NCBI GenBank assembly: GCA_902795045.1
Contig: CADBJU010000003.1
Coordinates: 1-64,000, forward strand
Reading direction: 5' to 3'
DNA from: Oscillospiraceae bacterium
GTDB taxonomy: Bacteria > Bacillota > Clostridia > Oscillospirales > Oscillospiraceae
DNA: 64,000 nucleotides
Shown here: positions 60,077 to 64,000 of the stretch, piece after piece
Numbering within the stretch: position 1 is the stretch's first letter
Layout: every line of letters starts with the position of its first letter
The notes under the pieces: generated by a model
What the model was told of the DNA's origin: nothing
What the model saw: only the letters and a program-made list of their open reading frames with translations
Database searches by the model: none
Program-made: the position numbers and the translations under genes

Positions 60077-61204
60077 TTAACGGGTCCGCTGGGCTTCGAT
60101 CTGTCCGATAAAGGCGCGGGCGCAGGGCTTCCAGGAGAAATCCTCCACCACCCTGTCCGCGCTCTCTGTAAGCGCTTCTTCGCTGGGGTAGTCCGACGTG
60201 AGCCAGGCCTCGATATCCGCGTCGGTATCGCACAGGCAGTGCCCGCGCATGTCCTTGAGCGTCAGGGACGGGCCGATCGCCCGGCGCGCCGCGACCGAGC
60301 AGTGGTAGTATACGGCCTCCATGATGGCCATGCCGAAGATCTCCACCTCGCTCATGTTCACGTAGTAGTCCGACGCGGTGTAGATCTTCCACATGCTGTC
60401 GTAGGGCACGCGGTCGAGGATCTTCACTTTGTCCTCCAGGCTGTATTCCCGGATCTTCTCATCCATCTGCGCGCGCAGCTGGCCCTTGCCCACAATCAGC
60501 AGACGAAACTTTTTTCTGTCCTGTACGCGCCGGAAAAGCTCCAGCAGCTCAAGCGGCCGCTTGTCGTCCTCGAGCCTTGCCACGCTGCAGAGGATCACGT
60601 CGTCGGCCTCGAAGCCCAGTTCTTTTTTAAGCGCCGCGCGGTCACAGCTTTGAAAATCGTGCTTGAGTACGCCCACGTCCAGTCCGACCGGCGCGATGGA
60701 GATAAGCTCCGGCCTCACGCCGAGATTTATAAGCTCCTGCCTGGCGGCTTCGGTCTTGGCGAGGATCGGGGTGTGCTTATAGACGCGCAGGGTCGTGTTG
60801 GCGAACACCGTGTCCATGATCTTGCCGCGCAGGGTGTTGACATAGAGGCTGTAGGTGGTGCCCACATAGGGGACGAAGACGATGCCGTGCCGCTTGCACC
60901 AGCCCGCCACATGGGGCAGGAACACCTGCTGGTCGGCAAAGCAGAACAGGCCATCCAGGTCCGGATCGATCAGGTGGTTCGGCATCCAGCCGTGGGCCAC
61001 GAAATAGGGCATGGTCATGTATTTGACGGTCAGGCGTTCGTTGATCTCGATCGTCTCCACCTGGGATTTGTCCTTGGTGCCCTTGTAGACGATGACCGTG
61101 TGGCCCATCTCCGATAGGGCGCGGCCCAGGCCGATCTCCTGGCTGTTATAGAAGCCCTTGATGCCGAAGCGCTTCATCATGGTGCAGAGTATGCCAAGCT
61201 TCAT
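60077..61204 (-). CDS. glycosyltransferase family 4, second copy
   Basis: The 375-residue GT-B enzyme contains LGIDVGVLK-like GLDVGVLKHDF, CSVARLEDDKRPLELLELF, and NMSEVEIFGMAIMEAVYY, the EX7E-type donor-binding region. The acceptor is unknown. It is followed by the amidotransferase 12 bp later and preceded by the membrane acyltransferase gene by 2 bp. Confidence 0.9.
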   Translation of the reverse strand: MKLGILCTMMKRFGIKGFYNSQEIGLGRALSEMGHTVIVYKGTKDKSQVETIEINERLTVKYMTMPYFVAHGWMPNHLIDPDLDGLFCFADQQVFLPHVAGWCKRHGIVFVPYVGTTYSLYVNTLRGKIMDTVFANTTLRVYKHTPILAKTEAARQELINLGVRPELISIAPVGLDVGVLKHDFQSCDRAALKKELGFEADDVILCSVARLEDDKRPLELLELFRRVQDRKKFRLLIVGKGQLRAQMDEKIREYSLEDKVKILDRVPYDSMWKIYTASDYYVNMSEVEIFGMAIMEAVYYHCSVAARRAIGPSLTLKDMRGHCLCDTDADIEAWLTSDYPSEEALTESADRVVEDFSWKPCARAFIGQIEAQRTR

Positions 61205-61206
61205 TT

Positions 61207-63999
61207 TTACCGATCCTTTCCTGTTTTCTCAGAGGCGTTGTGCACGAGCAGCGTTTCGATCTCCTCCAGATCGGAGATATCTTCCTCGGGGACGGTATAC
61301 ACGATCCTGTCCTTCTCGCCGCGGGCCTCCTTCTTCGTCTTGAACAGCGACTTGAACATGCCCGTCAGCAGCTTGTACGCGAGCGTTGCCAGAATGCCCA
61401 TGGCTGTCGCGGCGAGGATATGGAAGAAGGAGCTCAGGAAGGGGCTGAGCTTCCGGTTGGCCAGCTCATAGGCAAACCAGGCCGTATCGCGCCAGAAGCG
61501 CTCAAAGAGGTAGGTGCCGAAGGTGCCGACGGCAAGCAGCGACCACACGATCGCGGCGCGTCCGGTAACGGGGCGGCGCGTATGCAGGCATTTGGCGATA
61601 TAGAACACCGTAATGGCCGGGATCGCGATAAAGGTATTGAAGAAGGTCTGGGACTGCGCCACTGTCCAGACTTCCGCTGAGGCCATCTTCCATTCGGTCA
61701 GCATATAGCTGCCGCCGACGGCAAGGGCGCTTGCGCCGATGAGCAGGGTAACGGTCTCCAGATTCATGCGTCCCTTTTTCATGACCCGGTCGATATAGAA
61801 GCCGAAGAGGGTGTAGAGCACATATTGTACGCTGGTAAAGAGGGTAAAGTTCCAGTTGTGCGTCTGCGCGCCGCGGAACCAGAAATAATCCGCCACCGTG
61901 ATCAGCTCTGTCAGAAGGTACAGCGCGAGCAGCCAGAAATAATCTCTCTCCCGCATGGTCCTTGCCAGCTTGCGCAGGAACGGCAGCGACAGCAGCAGCG
62001 CCAGATAGCTGTACAGATACCACAGCGGCCCGGCAACCGTTCCGGTGTAAAGGCGCACCGCGAAGTCATACAGGGAGAAGTTTTTGTCCGCCGCGTAAAG
62101 GTAAATATAGTTGACAGCAGACGCCGCAAGCAGGATGAGCGCGAAGTGCCGCACACGGCGGGTGAGGATCATGTGCAGGCTCTCCTCCCGCCCCAGCAGC
62201 AGCGCGCCGGAGGCCATGAAGAACAGCGGCACGGCGATCTTGTCAAGGATGGAGCAGCAAAGATACACCAGATGCTGCGGCATATCATGCACGTCATTAT
62301 ACAGCTCGAAGCCGCTGCCGGTATGGTTCCAGAGCACCAGGAAGATGGCCAGCACCTTCAGGATATCCAGATAGGTCTTCGGGTTTTTCGGTACGGGAAT
62401 AAAGCGCGTCACGAAGCGGAGCAGCGGGCCTGTCTTTTCCCTGGACACCTCGGCGGTTTTTTCCTCCGGGGGCAGCTCCGGCTGCTGCTTTTCGGGGTCA
62501 AAATCCTCCGGCAGCACCGTGACTGTGTCTCTGCTGCGGTGCTTGATGAAGTCAAGCTGTACCTTCTCCTCCTGCCGCAGGTATTTCCCGTGGTGCGGGT
62601 TGTCCGGCGAGGTGCGGGAAACCGCGTACAAAACCCACGCCATGTTCAGCGGGGCCGCGGCGATAAGCGGATAGCCGTATCGGAGCTCCCCGTTGACATG
62701 GCTCATCAGCAGGCCGATCACCAGCGAGATGGAGGGCACAAGCCCCAGAAAGGCGAGCTGGGATTTTTTCCGTATGCTGTAGGCCAGCATGATAATCAGC
62801 ACCCAGGCATACAGGCCCGTGCCGAGCAGCAGGCGCAGTACCGGCACGTGCAGGCACGTATCCCACAGCTTCGCCACATTCTTGTGCAGCGGCGACACAT
62901 AGTCCACGGTCAGGAAATCATCCTCACGGTCGATAGCGACGCAGTAGTCGATTCCGTCAAACCAGGGGTTGAAGTGCTCAAAGGAGCCCATGATCGTCGC
63001 CTTGACAAAGAACATGGGATGGCGGCGGAGCATCCTGCGATAGAGCTGCCAAAAAGCATCCTGCGGCTCTTCGGTATCCTGGAGGATGCTCCTGACGCCG
63101 TCTGCGTTCAGAGGCGTGTAGTCTTCGATGATCTTGTCGTAATCGAGCGTGCTGTCAACGATCGCCTTTTCTTCGACCGTCATCTCGTTCTGATAGTTCC
63201 GGCAGTACAGCGCGACCTGCCGAAACTGCAGGCTGTAGTTTTCGGACGCTCTTTCCGGGGAAATGTTCAGCATGGGGTACAGGAAACCGCTGCTGAACCA
63301 GAACAGGCCCATGAACACCGCCAGCATCGCCAGATACTGGGGCAGGAACGTCCGCCGGTGCCAGAGCGCCACCGTGAGGATGCAAATGACCGCGAGGTAA
63401 AACGTCGCCTTGCGGGTATAGGCCACAAGGATCGCCGTCAGAAAGAGCAGCAGTACATTGCGCCAGCTCTTTTTCCGCTCACGCAGGCATTTGAGATACG
63501 CGCACAGGAACAGCAGGAAGCAGCCGGTATGCAGCACGTCCTTCAGCAGGACCTGGGCCGCGCTCTGCCAGACGGGCAGCACGCCGAAGAAGGCCACCGT
63601 CACCCAGAACCACGCGCGGGATTTGGTGTAGCGGTACACACAGCTCGCCGTGAGTCCCATGGCTGCGGCTGTGATCAGCGCCTGGAACAGTACGCCCAGG
63701 AAGATCCCCTTCGCCTGTCCCTGCATGGCCGAGCCGATCTGGTACAGCACCCCGTAAAAAACGGTGGTAAGCACAGGATGCGATGCCGTGATCGGCTTGA
63801 GGCCGAGCCAGCCCATGATCTGGCAGCGGGTGTCGTTCATGACGCTGCCGGGATAGAAGATGAACAGGATCGGCAGCCACAGCAGCATGATGCAGACGTA
63901 GGCGCCCAAAAACAGCTCGCCGTTGGTGGAGGCAAACTGGTCGTCCGCCCAGATCCGATAGCACGTCCTGCGGTCGAAGGCAAGGTAAATAAGCTCCAC
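61207..63999 (-). CDS. large membrane fusion: DUF6020-like domain plus acyltransferase-3 domain, 5' end outside window
   Basis: At least 930 residues are visible; the GTG at the window edge is probably internal, so the start lies beyond. Residues 1-450 form a multi-pass domain with FYPGSVMNDTRCQIMGWLG, PITASHPVLTTVFYG and LLKDVLHTGCFL, the pattern of DUF6020-type membrane glycosyltransferase-like proteins. Residues about 530-900 form an acyltransferase-3 (OafA/WecH-like) domain: YLDILKVLAIFLVLWNH, FFMASGALLLG, and TVAGPLWYLYSYLALLL. Such domains O-acylate surface sugars. Joining both in one chain is unusual. The tail is charged. Confidence 0.8.
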   Translation of the reverse strand: MELIYLAFDRRTCYRIWADDQFASTNGELFLGAYVCIMLLWLPILFIFYPGSVMNDTRCQIMGWLGLKPITASHPVLTTVFYGVLYQIGSAMQGQAKGIFLGVLFQALITAAAMGLTASCVYRYTKSRAWFWVTVAFFGVLPVWQSAAQVLLKDVLHTGCFLLFLCAYLKCLRERKKSWRNVLLLFLTAILVAYTRKATFYLAVICILTVALWHRRTFLPQYLAMLAVFMGLFWFSSGFLYPMLNISPERASENYSLQFRQVALYCRNYQNEMTVEEKAIVDSTLDYDKIIEDYTPLNADGVRSILQDTEEPQDAFWQLYRRMLRRHPMFFVKATIMGSFEHFNPWFDGIDYCVAIDREDDFLTVDYVSPLHKNVAKLWDTCLHVPVLRLLLGTGLYAWVLIIMLAYSIRKKSQLAFLGLVPSISLVIGLLMSHVNGELRYGYPLIAAAPLNMAWVLYAVSRTSPDNPHHGKYLRQEEKVQLDFIKHRSRDTVTVLPEDFDPEKQQPELPPEEKTAEVSREKTGPLLRFVTRFIPVPKNPKTYLDILKVLAIFLVLWNHTGSGFELYNDVHDMPQHLVYLCCSILDKIAVPLFFMASGALLLGREESLHMILTRRVRHFALILLAASAVNYIYLYAADKNFSLYDFAVRLYTGTVAGPLWYLYSYLALLLSLPFLRKLARTMRERDYFWLLALYLLTELITVADYFWFRGAQTHNWNFTLFTSVQYVLYTLFGFYIDRVMKKGRMNLETVTLLIGASALAVGGSYMLTEWKMASAEVWTVAQSQTFFNTFIAIPAITVFYIAKCLHTRRPVTGRAAIVWSLLAVGTFGTYLFERFWRDTAWFAYELANRKLSPFLSSFFHILAATAMGILATLAYKLLTGMFKSLFKTKKEARGEKDRIVYTVPEEDISDLEEIETLLVHNASEKTGKDR

Positions 64000-64000
64000 G

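Overview
The window looks like chromosomal DNA of an anaerobic gut Clostridia bacterium, most likely in or near Oscillospiraceae (inference). The coding sequence is visibly GC-rich. Ribosome binding sites are strong AGGAGG-type sites and promoters are sigma-A type with many extended -10 boxes. Genes are packed in short operons, and families common in gut Clostridia recur (DUF6465, DUF1538, DUF4956/VTC/CotH, CmpB-like, SpoIIE-type phosphatase). Many intergenic gaps hold recurrent palindromic repeats. I see no rRNA, tRNA, CRISPR array, transposase or phage module.

Region 1 (0-19.8 kb) is mostly housekeeping and accessory metabolism: an iron-sulfur flavoprotein-type reductase; a membrane protein pairing a kinase-like remnant with a C-type-lectin fold; a beta-CASP nuclease-like protein; a beta-carbonic anhydrase; a penicillin-recognising serine hydrolase translationally coupled to a solute-binding lipoprotein; a CmpB-like membrane protein; a DUF1538 membrane protein followed by a tandem P-II-like protein; a divergent flavin reductase/HxlR regulator pair; Ogt; an APH-fold kinase; a DUF255 thioredoxin-domain protein; a TPR/DUF4037 pair; and a metallo-beta-lactamase-fold protein with a degenerate metal motif.

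Region 2 (19.9-33.3 kb) is cell-envelope oriented. One operon encodes a second serine hydrolase, a NAGPA-type phosphodiester glycosidase and an Lgt-like membrane protein. An opposing cluster encodes a Cthe_2159-type beta-helix protein, DUF4956, a VTC-type polyphosphate polymerase domain and a CotH-kinase lipoprotein. A three-gene operon around a DUF6765-like protein and a histone-H1-like Lys/Ala-rich DUF6465 protein follow.

Region 3 (33.4-48 kb) holds a two-component system, a truncated S24-like protein, a 15-copy GCTT microsatellite in front of an acyltransferase gene that is fused by a frameshift to an SDR reductase, an aquaglyceroporin, a heavy-metal module (ArsR-AraC fusion regulator, HMA chaperone, P1B ATPase), an aminotransferase, a CitX-CitG fusion, two tiny proteins with double-glycine leader sequences (one LysM, one zinc ribbon), and a SpoIIE-type phosphatase receptor.

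Region 4 (48-64 kb) is a mannose-centred polysaccharide locus. A secreted GH26 mannanase, ManC, ManA and a phosphosugar mutase form one operon that can supply GDP-mannose. A divergent GDP-mannose 6-dehydrogenase would convert this to GDP-mannuronate. Two asparagine-synthase-like amidotransferases, two GT4 glycosyltransferases and a large membrane DUF6020-like/acyltransferase-3 fusion complete the locus. An amidated and acylated mannuronate-containing surface glycan is a plausible product (inference).
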